64,000 bases of DNA from Thermoplasmatales archaeon (GCA_014874365.1 JACWAH010000007.1:42358-106357); one strand, 5' to 3'. Shown: positions 47,621-56,637, counted from the stretch's first letter. The notes: generated by a model from the sequence alone, not told the origin. Made by a program: numbers and translations.

Positions 47621-47832
47621 TATTAAATTTCATTCCAGATAATATCCATTGAGATATCTCTCTTTAAATGCTCAGAACCAAATTGTGAAATATACAAATA
47701 CTTGAATATTGAAAAATAAAAATCTCTCAGATCATTTTGAATAGCTATATATGAAAGATAATGAAGGGATAATTAGATCTCTTGGATTCTTTGGGGTAAA
47801 TAGTAAACCTCAATCATTTACTTTATAAGAAT

Positions 47833-48469
47833 TTGGAAGAATCGTTCAGGAGACTTATAGGAAACGTTGAGATATACGGTAAGAGATTGGCGCTGGCCTT
47901 CGGCGATCACGCTTTTTCTGTTTTTTTTGGGTTTATGGGTATTTTGATGATCAATATCACCAGCATAAGAAGGAACCAGGGCTTAAATTCTAGAGCCCGG
48001 GGAATTACTTCTCATTCTATGGTTGCGTAATAAAGAGTATCCCAAAAGGTTCCTTTATGGAAGGCACACGTGTAGACCTTGATATTGCTTCAAACATGTT
48101 TGGGCCCGGTTCGATCATTCACTAGGTGAAAAAACGATCTGGCGGAGAGGAAGGGAGGAGATGTTCTGCTTGACCAGAGCATCCTGCCTGGATCTGGAAA
48201 TGTGATCAAGAACGAAGCCCTTTTTCGTGCTAGCATCCACCCTCAAAGGAATATCGCTTGTATAACCGAAAGCGAATTGAGGGGTGTAATCACTGCCGTC
48301 AGAGAGATTTCAACCGTATGGATGAACGCCGCTTGAAACGGTCATAGTTCCGGCAATATTTTTTGTTTACAGACAGAAGTGCTGCGCGAAATGTGGATAG
48401 GGAACCACGAGAATGAAGACAGGGAAGAACGAAAGAACGAGCTTTTGGTGTCCCTTCTGCCAGAAGTGA
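47833..48469 (+). pseudogene. Fpg/Nei DNA glycosylase pseudogene
   Basis: Three blocks in different frames rebuild a formamidopyrimidine-DNA glycosylase/endonuclease VIII. From 47833: RLIGNVEIYGKRLALAFGD and FSVFFGFMG (N-terminal domain middle). From about 48160: LLDQSILPGSGNVIKNEALF and RASIHP (helix-two-turn-helix domain). From about 48360: VYRQKCCAKCG, an in-frame TAG at 48398, then GKNERTSFWCPFCQK (zinc finger). The catalytic N-terminal proline region is missing. Oxidised-base repair gene now dead. Confidence 0.85.
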
Positions 48470-48523
48470 CTGCCAGATGGTTCGGAGGAAAATAAAATAA
48501 GGGCCTATACGTAACACTAGATC

Positions 48524-49549
48524 GTGATTCCTTCCGGGAAGAGACGGGCAATGATACTCCTCCTGATGATCCTTACCCCTGGGATACCGGAATATCTTAC
48601 CGGCTCGACAAAATTCACTGTGCTGTTTCTCAATCCATTCGCTTTTCTTCTCAGCGCAGCGTTCAACATAGGTCTTTACACCTCTGGTGCCCTTATGATC
48701 CGGGAATTTGCAATAAAATACCAGAAGGGATACGCCTCCATATTACTGCTTGGATGCGCGTATGGAATCATGGAAGAGGGAATAGCCGTTCACACATTCT
48801 TTCTCGCATCGGGCTCTCCAGTAGGTGATGTGCTTGAGTCATATCTGCGGTATGCAGGGGTAAATTGGGTTTGGGCTGTTGAGATCACGGCTTTCCATAC
48901 CGTTTTTAGCATAGCACTTCCAATTTTGCTTCTTTCACTGGCGTATCCTCAATACTCAAAGGACCGGTTGTTGACATCGCGAAGTTCCAAACTGGTTATT
49001 CTAATTTATCTCCTTGACGTTATCATAATAGATATGGTGGCTTCATCAAAGCCGAGCTTTTTGTACGACCTGTTGTTTGTGGCAATCGTGGTGGTTTTGA
49101 TTGTTTTCGCCAGAAGGATTTCTCCTCTTGCTATCTCGTCTAAAGGCGATCAGAGGCGACATCCCCGGAAAACATTACTTGCCGGATTAGGAGTATTCCC
49201 TGCCTATGTGATGTACGCAATTATAATTCCTGGTTTAACCTTAAACATGCCCTTGTCGCCATTTGTAGACATTATTCTTTCAATAACTACATATCTTACG
49301 TTGCTAAGATACGCGACTCACAATCTTTGTGGTGGCGATAATGCCAGGCTAATTTTCAACCTTTGTGTGGGGTTGTTGATCCCCCTATTCCTTTGGGCCG
49401 AAATTCTGGAAATTAGCGAGGTGGTTCCAGCAATAACTGTTGTTGTTATAGTTGCAATACTGATGTTAAGAAGGTTGAGCCAAAAGCTGTCCGACCCCGA
49501 TAATCCTTATGTGCATGGGCTATCCCAACTTGAGAGCCCGCCGGTTTAA
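48524..49549 (+). CDS. Polytopic membrane protein, possibly CAAX-protease-like
   Basis: 341 aa with about eight to nine hydrophobic segments. GTG 48524 or ATG 48551 may be the start. An EEG motif within a membrane segment (YGIMEEGIAVHTFF, about 84-97) and a later histidine in AFHTVFS recall CPBP/CAAX intramembrane proteases, but the match is weak. No operon partner. Confidence 0.6.
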   Translation: MIPSGKRRAMILLLMILTPGIPEYLTGSTKFTVLFLNPFAFLLSAAFNIGLYTSGALMIREFAIKYQKGYASILLLGCAYGIMEEGIAVHTFFLASGSPVGDVLESYLRYAGVNWVWAVEITAFHTVFSIALPILLLSLAYPQYSKDRLLTSRSSKLVILIYLLDVIIIDMVASSKPSFLYDLLFVAIVVVLIVFARRISPLAISSKGDQRRHPRKTLLAGLGVFPAYVMYAIIIPGLTLNMPLSPFVDIILSITTYLTLLRYATHNLCGGDNARLIFNLCVGLLIPLFLWAEILEISEVVPAITVVVIVAILMLRRLSQKLSDPDNPYVHGLSQLESPPV

Positions 49550-49551
49550 CC

Positions 49552-49671
49552 TTTATTGAAGTGAAATTCCCTTCAGGGAGGGACATTCCCGAAGTTACGC
49601 CTGCGGAGATCAGGGCACTACCCGAAAGGGCAACGGCGGTCTACGAAGCGAAAAGTCCCTACGTTAGCTAG
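49552..49671 (+). pseudogene. TnpB (IS200/IS605 OrfB) C-terminal tail remnant
   Basis: In-frame run beginning after the upstream stop: PSGRDIPEVTPAEIRALPER then ATAVYEAKSP to a TAG. The (E)VTP(A/V)EI...EAxSP pattern is the typical tail of archaeal OrfB/TnpB transposon proteins. No start codon or nuclease domain remains. Confidence 0.6.
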
Positions 49672-49687
49672 GGGAGGATGCCTCAGG

Positions 49688-50008
49688 TTAGATGTACCGG
49701 ATAATCTTGCCTTTTCCGTGGGACTGTTTTCCTTTGAAATCGATCCTCATAGTCGATCCATTGAGAATTTCAATCTTGAATTCCTGGCCTATGGAATCCG
49801 AGATCAGGTTCCCGATCAAGGGATTGTGCGTTAACAGAACTGCACTTTCCGCATCAAATTTTGGCATGAGCGAGTCCGTTATCTTGATTTCTGCATTTTC
49901 CAAAAAGCTTTCCTGGCCAGTTCTGCTGTCTGAGTTGCCCTCAGCAATTGGCTGGTATATATTACTGACGGCTCTCCATCTAACTTTCTTCCTTATCAGT
50001 TTAGCCAC
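49688..50008 (-). pseudogene. SixA-like histidine phosphatase, N-terminally truncated
   Basis: 106-aa frame with AVLLTHNPLIGNLISDSIGQ, the second catalytic histidine motif of SixA/phosphoglycerate-mutase-like phosphatases, and a matching C-terminus. The RHG motif that should open the protein is missing; the N-terminus shows only AKLIRKKVRWRAVSN. It could be a short diverged protein, but loss of the nucleophile argues for a remnant. The next 284 nt (50009-50292) hold nothing I can see. Confidence 0.55.
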
Positions 50009-50292
50009 AATAAACTAATGAGATCCGATTTTTATAATTCTGACATTCTTTATTCCTCTATATCTCCTTTCATTTCTATCATTCTATAGAATTATCAAAT
50101 CCCATCAATTTGATAGTTTCCCGAATTTTGTGCAACTCTGGAAGCCGATACCAGAATATTGAGAAGGAATGTTACAGGCGAGGAATCCTTTATAGATTTA
50201 CGAGATTAGTGACGTTATGAGCAGATCCTGCTTCATAATATCAGCTAGTTAGCAATATTAAAATATTAACGTGCCTTTGTTGTAAGATATTC

Positions 50293-51108
50293 TTGAGCAA
50301 TGCGCCTTTTTCAATTATCGGGAGCCACCTGATGAAAATTCAGGTCAAGGTAAATGGAAAAGATATAATGTTTTTGATTGACACTGGAATTGGCCCAACT
50401 GTTGTGTCAAAAGATTTAGCCAATGAATTAGCCCTTAACCAAGTAGGAATAATGCATGGAAACAGAATGTCCGGGCAGGGACTTGAGATTCCACTCGTCG
50501 AAGTGCCGTCGATCGAGGTAGCTGGCTTAATCAGGAAAGATGTTGTTGTGGGTATATTTGACACCTCAGGGTTCCCTCCTGACCTAGATGACATTAAGGG
50601 TATTCTCTCCATAGGATTCTTTAAAGACAAGACATTGACAGTTGATTACTCAAATCATTCTCTTACAGTGGCCGAAGCTCCTCTTGATGGTTATCCACAA
50701 GATAATGGAACAAGAGTCCCCATTGATGTTGAATACAACGGACCCTCGGTTTCATTATTTGTGAGAGTAAAGCTCCCAAACGGGAAAACTGGGAAATTTG
50801 AAGTCGATACAGGATCGGACGTCCTTATAATGAATCTGAATCTGATGGCTGAACTAGGTATTAGTCCTGAAGACCGGGAAGTCAAAATATTTACAGGAAG
50901 CGATGAAACGGGGAATAAATACAAACGATATCTTGCTAAAATCAAAGGAAATATATTATTGGATGGATCTCCGGAATTAGTTCAAGAAAATCCGAGGGTT
51001 GTATTTCAGGATATAATCTATGACGGCCTGATTGGTCATGATTTCCTTAAAAGGTACACAGTGTCATACAACTTAGACAAACGTGAGATGATCTTTTACA
51101 AAAGGTAA
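50293..51108 (+). CDS. Two-domain retropepsin-like aspartic protease
   Basis: 271 aa, TTG start. Two tandem retropepsin-like halves, each with an aspartic protease triad: FLIDTGIG (D30) and FEVDTGSD (D172). Each half also ends alike: GILSIGFFKDKTLTVDY and GLIGHDFLKRYTVSYNL. The halves could pair in cis into one active site, like pepsins but built from two retropepsin units. No signal peptide, so probably cytosolic. No partner gene. Confidence 0.82.
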   Translation: MSNAPFSIIGSHLMKIQVKVNGKDIMFLIDTGIGPTVVSKDLANELALNQVGIMHGNRMSGQGLEIPLVEVPSIEVAGLIRKDVVVGIFDTSGFPPDLDDIKGILSIGFFKDKTLTVDYSNHSLTVAEAPLDGYPQDNGTRVPIDVEYNGPSVSLFVRVKLPNGKTGKFEVDTGSDVLIMNLNLMAELGISPEDREVKIFTGSDETGNKYKRYLAKIKGNILLDGSPELVQENPRVVFQDIIYDGLIGHDFLKRYTVSYNLDKREMIFYKR

Positions 51109-51196
51109 AAAATACACCATTCAAACCACTGTTTCATATATCATAATGTCCCGAATCCTGGTTGTTTATCTAGGATATCCTGCCTGTTATGGTGTT

Positions 51197-51289
51197 TTAT
51201 CCCCCTTTAATCTCTATGACAACAAGGTCTCCCCCTTTGATTCCTAATAATTGCCTTGTTTCATGGGAAACTGTTATTCTCCCAAATCT
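51197..51289 (-). pseudogene. AbrB/SpoVT-type domain remnant
   Basis: After an in-frame TAG, about 30 residues read FGRITVSHETRQLLGIKGGD then LVVIEIKGG, the swapped-hairpin AbrB/MazE-type DNA-binding domain. No start codon follows the stop. Probably the leftover of an AbrB regulator or antitoxin; no toxin is visible. Confidence 0.5.
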
Positions 51290-51315
51290 CTATATTTTTG
51301 CGGTAAAGTTATTTT

Positions 51316-51381
51316 CTAATTACCAATCTGCAATTAGTATAGCATAAAAGAACTCATTTCTAATTGCCGATTGCCTATTAG
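51316..51381. promoter_or_regulatory. Twin operator-like dyads before a broken regulator gene
   Basis: Two related 22-bp elements start at 51316 and 51360, exactly 44 bp apart. The first has arms CTAATT and AATTAG; the second CTAAT and ATTAG; their cores also match (ACCAATCTGC against GCCGATTGCC). The second ends two bases before the ATG of the winged-helix frame, as expected of autoregulatory sites. Confidence 0.5.
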
Positions 51382-51383
51382 TA

Positions 51384-51716
51384 ATGAGCGATGTTCTCGG
51401 TAAACAATATGTTACACCAGCCCTTGTTAGGATATATTAATGTCAGGCTATGATAACTGAGCTTAATTCAATTGTTTCAAATTGCTCTACCTTAAGGCAC
51501 CTAATTATGGATTTACAGTACGCTGGATACGTTACTACAAAAGAAGTTATTCAGGACAAGTGTAAGATTGCTGTTTTGCTTACAGAAAAAGGCGGTGCAG
51601 TCGCTGAGCATCAGAAGCGTGCTGAGGGAGTAGCCAATGGGGAAGATGTAAAGAGCAAACAACATTCTAGATGCCTCCTGAATGGAGTAATCGGGTCAAA
51701 GGATTGTCTGCCATGA
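51384..51716 (+). pseudogene. Winged-helix regulator interrupted by an in-frame TAA
   Basis: Frame from ATG 51384 reads MSDVLGKQYVTPALVRIY, then TAA (51438-51440), then continues in the same frame through IVSNCSTLRHLIMDLQYAGY and VLLTEKGGAVAEHQKRAEGV. The whole is a MarR/winged-helix-like DNA-binding protein of about 90 aa plus a nonsense tail. A restart at ATG 51450 would give 88 aa lacking the first helix. Either recently inactivated or still made as a shorter form. Confidence 0.6.
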
Positions 51717-51810
51717 CCATTCTAAATGTCCTGGAGGATCATATTGACATCGTGATCTGACGAAACCTGCTGCACCAAATGATTGGAATCTTAAGTCGGA
51801 GTCCTCAGCC

Positions 51811-52392
51811 CTATCGTACTGTTCTGTAATGCAACACTAGTTCTCCGTATTCCAATTTCTTTATTGATAGTAATTCCAGGGTCTGCTGGTTCAACATAGT
51901 TCCCCAATACTGTTTTCCTCTTCCCAATATGACGGGAAAAACAAGTAGCCAATATTCGTCAGCCAACCCCCTCTGAATGAACTCCTGCGCCACAGATGGT
52001 CCTCCATCAACAATGATGTCCTTTCCGGGTTCTTGCTTTAATGCTGACACTATTTCGGTAAGATCTCCCTTCATGAATCTAGTATTCTGCCGATCGGTCT
52101 TTGTCATATAATGGGAGAGAACGATCTTCTGGTTTCGATCCAGCCAGCGGGAAAACTCGAACAGGAATTTTGGATCGGTTGGTTTCCTGGCGGCTTCAGA
52201 GTGAAAGTTGGTGTGGACTTCGAACATCCTGCGACCATAAATTATCGTGTCTACTGAGTCGTAATTGTTGATCCACATGTCGACGAACGCCTCATCTGGT
52301 TCATCCGTTTGAATATCAGACCCGGGATACTTGGGAAAATCCGCGTAGCCGTCCAGAGTCATGTACAGGTTCACGATGATCTTCCTGGTCAT
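51811..52392 (-). CDS. RibD/dihydrofolate-reductase-fold protein
   Basis: About 193 aa from MTRKIIVNLYMTLDGYAD; the frame can extend 12 codons upstream. RibD C-terminal/DHFR-like fold: opening ...VNLYMTLDGY, IIYGRRMFE, KDIIVDGGPSVAQEFIQ, DEYWLLVFPVILGRGK. Substrate unknown; such proteins are NAD(P)H reductases. It is the intact copy of a tandem pair controlled perhaps by the divergent HxlR gene. Confidence 0.82.
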   Translation of the reverse strand: MTRKIIVNLYMTLDGYADFPKYPGSDIQTDEPDEAFVDMWINNYDSVDTIIYGRRMFEVHTNFHSEAARKPTDPKFLFEFSRWLDRNQKIVLSHYMTKTDRQNTRFMKGDLTEIVSALKQEPGKDIIVDGGPSVAQEFIQRGLADEYWLLVFPVILGRGKQYWGTMLNQQTLELLSIKKLEYGELVLHYRTVR

Positions 52393-52973
52393 GAGTTGCC
52401 GCCCTCCATTCCTCTTGCGATCCTGCAATTCATTTCATTAATATTTTTTTCCCTGACTGTTGCATAATGCAAAAAGAGTTCACCACTCTTGAACGCCCTG
52501 CTCTCTACAAGCTTCAGTGTTTGCTGTTTCAAGAAATATTTGTCGAACAGTCCGCGCTGAATGAAGGCGCCGGCAAGCATAGAACCACCTCCGGTTGCTA
52601 TGTTCTTACCGGGTTCGGTTTTCGGCAGCCCGACTGCTTCAGAAAGACCTCTTTTCATTATTCTTGACTCATGCCAGTCCACATGCATAAGACTGCGCGA
52701 GAGCACTTTTTTCTGAGATCTATCCAAATAGCGCCTGAAATCCAGATAAAACCCGGGTTCGGTATCTCTATGTTTTGCCCTTGACCAGAAACTCTGCCTA
52801 TCTTCGCAGGCACTCCTTCCAGGGATGATTGTGCCAATGGAATCGTAGTGCCTGGCACACTTATCAGTGAAAGCTGGACCTGGATTCATTTCGGTCTCTT
52901 CGCTACCAGGGTAGTCAGGAAATTCGGTGCGCCCATCGGGTGTAATATATGTGTGCAGTTCTATCTTTCTCAT
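52389..52973 (-). CDS. Degenerate tandem copy of the RibD/DHFR-fold protein
   Basis: 194 aa, paralogue of the downstream gene (TPDGRTEFPDYPGS, TIIPGRSACED, GLFDKYFLKQQTLKLVE). The segment with the conserved VFPVILGRG strand is deleted in frame (about 27 residues), and the nucleotide-binding GGGPSV is GGGSMLA. Probably inactive, though still open. Ends overlapping the start of the intact copy. Confidence 0.6.
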   Translation of the reverse strand: MRKIELHTYITPDGRTEFPDYPGSEETEMNPGPAFTDKCARHYDSIGTIIPGRSACEDRQSFWSRAKHRDTEPGFYLDFRRYLDRSQKKVLSRSLMHVDWHESRIMKRGLSEAVGLPKTEPGKNIATGGGSMLAGAFIQRGLFDKYFLKQQTLKLVESRAFKSGELFLHYATVREKNINEMNCRIARGMEGGNS

Positions 52974-53050
52974 TCATTCACTTCCATCTTTCAAGTGCAT
53001 AGTCTCTCTTATCCTAACTTAGTAATCATTATCAATAGGGAATACTTAAA

Positions 53051-53506
53051 TTGGAAAGGGATGAAATGTATACCACCAAGAACGAACGGAGGATTAAGTG
53101 GGCAGAATCTGAATTACTTAAAGTGAAATTCAACGGTTGCCCTGTACAGGCCAGCTTGGGTGTGCTTGGAAGGAAGTGGTCTCTTCTTATTATACGGAAC
53201 ATTGGCCTGTATGACAAGCACAGGTTCAATGATATGATCAGGATTACTCCCGGGCTGACAAGGCGGTTGCTATCTATCCGCCTGAAGGAACTGGAGAAAG
53301 AAGGCTTCATCGAGGTTGTGGAACGTGAAGTGAACTATTCAAAATGGGAACTCACGGATAAAGGAAAGGACGTTCTTCCGGTGCTGATGACGCTTGTACA
53401 GTTGGGTTCAAAATGGTATGCAGATAGCGTATTCGAGGATAGCGTACCTCGGTCCCTTGATGAGGTATTCGACGAATCCTATATCAGGAAGATAATGGGG
53501 AACTAG
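53051..53506 (+). CDS. HxlR-family winged-helix regulator
   Basis: 151 aa; TTG 53051 or ATG 53066 may start it. HxlR signatures CPVQASLGVLGRKWSLLIIRNI, FNDMIRITPGLTRRLLSIRLKELEKEGFI and the wing WELTDKGKDVLPVL. The family cysteine near the start of the domain (C30) can sense redox or aldehydes. Divergent from the reductase pair 77 nt away, its likely target. Confidence 0.9.
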   Translation: MERDEMYTTKNERRIKWAESELLKVKFNGCPVQASLGVLGRKWSLLIIRNIGLYDKHRFNDMIRITPGLTRRLLSIRLKELEKEGFIEVVEREVNYSKWELTDKGKDVLPVLMTLVQLGSKWYADSVFEDSVPRSLDEVFDESYIRKIMGN

Positions 53507-53604
53507 ATTCGTATATCCTTAGGGCCCGTTGTATTTCCAGGCCGGGACGACTAAGATCTTCTTACCATTCGTGTTTATCACATCTTCCTGATTGATGGAG
53601 ACTT

Positions 53605-53823
53605 TTGAATAAAGAAGATGCGGGACCCAAGTACAGTTCTTCCTCTGAGAATCTCATGAGGATGAAAGAGAAGATCATTCCCAACTCCCATACCGCCGGA
53701 GGGCCAATGGCTACGGAATGTGATCTTGAGGTTAACGGTTGCAGCGACTGTGGGAAAGTACTGAATTTGTACTATAAAAGATGTGGATTAATTCAGATCA
53801 TCCTGAAGAGGCTAAGGGAATAA
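53605..53823 (+). CDS. Small Cys-containing ORF, unknown
   Basis: 72 aa, TTG start. Contains ECDLEVNGCSDCGKVLN with a C-x2-C and two further cysteines, possibly metal binding. No family recognised; could be a decayed fragment in this remnant-rich stretch. Confidence 0.3.
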   Translation: MNKEDAGPKYSSSSENLMRMKEKIIPNSHTAGGPMATECDLEVNGCSDCGKVLNLYYKRCGLIQIILKRLRE

Positions 53824-53858
53824 GCTCCAGAATAAGCTGAGGAGGAGTATTCAGCTTC

Positions 53859-53957
53859 ATGGATATTGCAAAAAGGTTTCCTGTTGCAAGGGCAGAAGCA
53901 GACATGGTGTTTCTAATGCATGAAAATGAAGACGCAATGGCCAGCTGCAGTCATTGA
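53859..53957 (+). CDS. Possible 32-aa small ORF
   Basis: Begins MDIAKRFPVARAEADMVFLM and has GAGGAGG some 14 nt upstream. Its end overlaps the convergent trxB by 7 nt. No family recognised; possibly a remnant. Confidence 0.2.
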   Translation: MDIAKRFPVARAEADMVFLMHENEDAMASCSH

Positions 53958-54895
53958 CCTCCTCTATTCTTATCGCTGTACTGCAGATCCAGCAGGAACT
54001 CTCTTGCCTCTAGAGCAGCTTTGCAACCACTTCCTGAAGCTGTCACTGCCTGCCTGTACCTGTGGTCTGCCAGGTCCCCGGCAACAAAAACACCCCTGTA
54101 GCCTGTCCTGACTTCATCTGTCGTCTGAACATATCCTGCCCTGTCCAGGGGAAGTACGCCTTTCAGGAAATCACTGTTTGGCTTCCTGCCTATTGCCACA
54201 AACAGGCCCCCGACTTCCCTTACGGTTTCCGTTCCGGTCTTTGCATTCCTGATTCTTATAGCCTCCAACCTGCCATTTCCGATTGTTTCCACCACTTCGG
54301 AATTCCAGATCACGCTGATCTTTTCGTTTGAGAGGACCTTCTGCTGCATTATCCGGCTTGCCCTGAACTTTTCCCGCCTGTGAAAGATTGTAACGGAATT
54401 TGCAAACTTTGCCAGGAATAGGGAATCTTCCATAGCCGTGTCTCCTCCTCCGACAACAACCACGTCCTTTCCCCTGAAGAGCGGGCCATCGCAGGTGGCG
54501 CAACTGCTGATGCCTTTGCCCATTAGCTTCCTTTCTGATTCTATCCCGAGCCACATTGGAGAAGTGCCGGTGGCGAGTATTATGCAATCGGCCTCATAAC
54601 TGCCGCTGCCTGTCCTGATGTTGTATGGTGTCGCCTCAAGATCTATCTGCTCCACAGTGTCGTTCACGAATCTTGCTCCAAATCTCTCTGCCTGCTTTGC
54701 CATGAGGTCTGTGAGGTCAAAACCGGATATTCCATTCGGGAATGCGGGGAAGTTTTCTACGCTGGTGGTTAGCGTGAGCTGGCCCCCGGTCTCCACACCG
54801 GTGATAACCACAGGCCTGAAATCTTCCCTTGCAGTGTAAATGGCGGCAGTCAGGCCTGCGGGCCCAGAGCCTATGATAACAACCTTTTCTGACAT
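53951..54895 (-). CDS. trxB: Thioredoxin reductase
   Basis: 314 aa. FAD motif GSGPAGLTAAIYTAR, redox pair CATCDG, NAD(P) motif VVVGGGDTAMEDS and GVFVAGDLAD near the end. Reduces thioredoxin or a related disulfide carrier. Opens the redox-rich right part of the window. Confidence 0.94.
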   Translation of the reverse strand: MSEKVVIIGSGPAGLTAAIYTAREDFRPVVITGVETGGQLTLTTSVENFPAFPNGISGFDLTDLMAKQAERFGARFVNDTVEQIDLEATPYNIRTGSGSYEADCIILATGTSPMWLGIESERKLMGKGISSCATCDGPLFRGKDVVVVGGGDTAMEDSLFLAKFANSVTIFHRREKFRASRIMQQKVLSNEKISVIWNSEVVETIGNGRLEAIRIRNAKTGTETVREVGGLFVAIGRKPNSDFLKGVLPLDRAGYVQTTDEVRTGYRGVFVAGDLADHRYRQAVTASGSGCKAALEAREFLLDLQYSDKNRGGQ

Positions 54896-55128
54896 TCGTC
54901 TCAGTTCACAAAGGTCTCACAAGCTTAAAACCTCTGGGAATCTGCCATGCTTATGCAGAAACGTTCAGGGAATGTCTTGAACGGCAAGGAGAACCAAGCA
55001 CTGGGCATATTTCACCCATCTGGGCTTTCAGAATAAGGTTCCCCGGACAATTTAGATCATGAATTATAAGAAAGACCTCGGTCAATCACCCGGGCGAGAT
55101 CCGCCCAGTTTCCGGCATGGAACATGCG

Positions 55129-55758
55129 TTATTCCCTATTCTTCTTGAAATAGGAGGAGATTATATTCTTTTCTGCCCGCCTAAGGATTTCTGCGAGAGT
55201 CACGTAGGACACGTTAAGTCTCTGGGACAGGCCTTCCAGGTTCACTTTCTTCGGATATTCAAAAAATCCAAGATCAAAGGCCGTTCTGACAACAAACTCC
55301 TGCCGTGCGGTGATGTCACCTCTCTTGGAAAGATGCCTCTTCTCCAGCAGTGTGAAGGCTATTCCATCAGCTTCAAGCCTATCCATAAATCCGGAGACAA
55401 TCTTCTCGTCTGGAACAAGCCACTTCATTGTCACGTTGCCGGACTCATCCGAATACGCCTCGGTCAAGAAAATGTCCCAATTGCGCATTGAGCTGCAGAT
55501 CGGGCATTCGTGCGCACTCACGATAGCTGTGGCATGATGGTCGTCCTTCATGGTAAAGCTCTCTTCGCCAATGTTCAAATCCCTGGCGAGCTCGGATGAC
55601 AGCCCATCAATGCCCCCCATGGGGCTGAATATTTCCACCAGATCCTTGACGCCCTCACCGCTTCTTCTCACATCCAGGATCTTTATTCTAGCCGAATGGC
55701 TCTCGGCCAGTTTCCTGATCCAAGCGACCGGGGACTTGAACTCTATCGCTACCTCCAT
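55129..55758 (-). CDS. HTH_10 (bacterio-opsin activator-type) regulator
   Basis: About 209 aa from MEVAIEFKSPVAW; the frame extends 15 codons further. N-terminal sensor-like region containing CPICSSMRNWD (C-x2-C, possible metal or redox site), then the HTH_10 domain: LSKRGDITARQEFVVRTAFDLGFFEYPKKVNLEGLS. Such regulators are common in archaea. Stands between trxB and the hemerythrin cluster, so control of those genes is a reasonable guess. Confidence 0.85.
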   Translation of the reverse strand: MEVAIEFKSPVAWIRKLAESHSARIKILDVRRSGEGVKDLVEIFSPMGGIDGLSSELARDLNIGEESFTMKDDHHATAIVSAHECPICSSMRNWDIFLTEAYSDESGNVTMKWLVPDEKIVSGFMDRLEADGIAFTLLEKRHLSKRGDITARQEFVVRTAFDLGFFEYPKKVNLEGLSQRLNVSYVTLAEILRRAEKNIISSYFKKNRE

Positions 55759-55948
55759 CAAGTGAATCCAGTTATAACATGCCCTTACGATATTTAAGCG
55801 CAATCCTGTGCAATTACAGACAGTTACCTCTTAATTTGGGGTTAAAGTCCGGTCTTTAAGAGAATAGACAGTTTATAGGTGATATCTCAAATAGTTCAGA
55901 ATAGAATATTGCGAAGAGAAAAACAAAACTGTTTCCAGTGGAGGAGAG

Positions 55949-56038
55949 TTATTTTCTCTCCTCAATCGAATTCACTTTGGGAATAGCCATTGGCATGCCG
56001 TCGCCAAAAGCACTCCTGATCGCCTGGACATGTTGCAA
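55949..56038 (-). CDS. Possible 29-aa ORF or gene remnant
   Basis: TTG-initiated frame MQHVQAIRSAFGDGMPMAIP plus nine residues. It looks like the C-terminus of a larger protein that has lost the rest; I cannot name the family. Otherwise 55804-56088 shows nothing. Confidence 0.2.
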   Translation of the reverse strand: MQHVQAIRSAFGDGMPMAIPKVNSIEERK

Positions 56039-56088
56039 TCAAAAAGCAAGTTACTCACTCTTCAGGCTGGAATAATGAGAAACATCTC

Positions 56089-56442
56089 TTACATTGGCCC
56101 CAAACGTTTAAGGACATATTCCTTAAGAGCTGTGGCATTATTGTATTCCTTGTCTTTCGCTGAAAAGACAAAGACGACATCTTTATTCCTGCAGTATTCC
56201 AGGAGACCGGATGTGGCTGGGTTTTTATCAAGCTCAGAGAAGTACCTCTGCTTGAATCCTTCCCACTTCTCTGGATCGTGAGAAAACCACTTCCTCAGTT
56301 CATCTGATGGAGCTATCTCCCTGTACCATTCATTGATGTTCAACCGCTCCTTTGTGATTCCCCTTGGCCAGAGCCTATCGACGAGCACTCTCTTTCCCTT
56401 TTTGGAAGGCTCATGATCATACGCCCAACAGGTGTATATCAT
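56089..56442 (-). CDS. DUF488 family protein
   Basis: 117 aa, full family length. Signatures RVLVDRLWPRGITKERL, WYREIAPSDELRKWFSHDPEKWEGFKQRY and VVFVFSAKDKEYNNA. Function is not established. Upstream of it on the same strand lies the hemerythrin gene, 228 nt away. Confidence 0.92.
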   Translation of the reverse strand: MIYTCWAYDHEPSKKGKRVLVDRLWPRGITKERLNINEWYREIAPSDELRKWFSHDPEKWEGFKQRYFSELDKNPATSGLLEYCRNKDVVFVFSAKDKEYNNATALKEYVLKRLGPM

Positions 56443-56637
56443 CTTCTTTCCAGCCCCATTTAAGATATAATCTTTTTGTGTCTTCCCATAGAGCAGAGTT
56501 ACAAGAATAGGAATGACGCAAAGAAAAGTGCCGGGTTGCCCCCCGCTTGAATCAATAATCTGCCTGAGAAAACAGAATATGAGAACTGGCTTCTCAATAA
56601 ATATACTTTGGCGCCCTGATGATCCAGTAATCGATCG

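Noticed and set aside
55953..56040. Gene of its own for the peptide AIRSAFGDGMPMAIP
   Set aside because: Too short and lacking an upstream domain; kept only as a low-confidence remnant.
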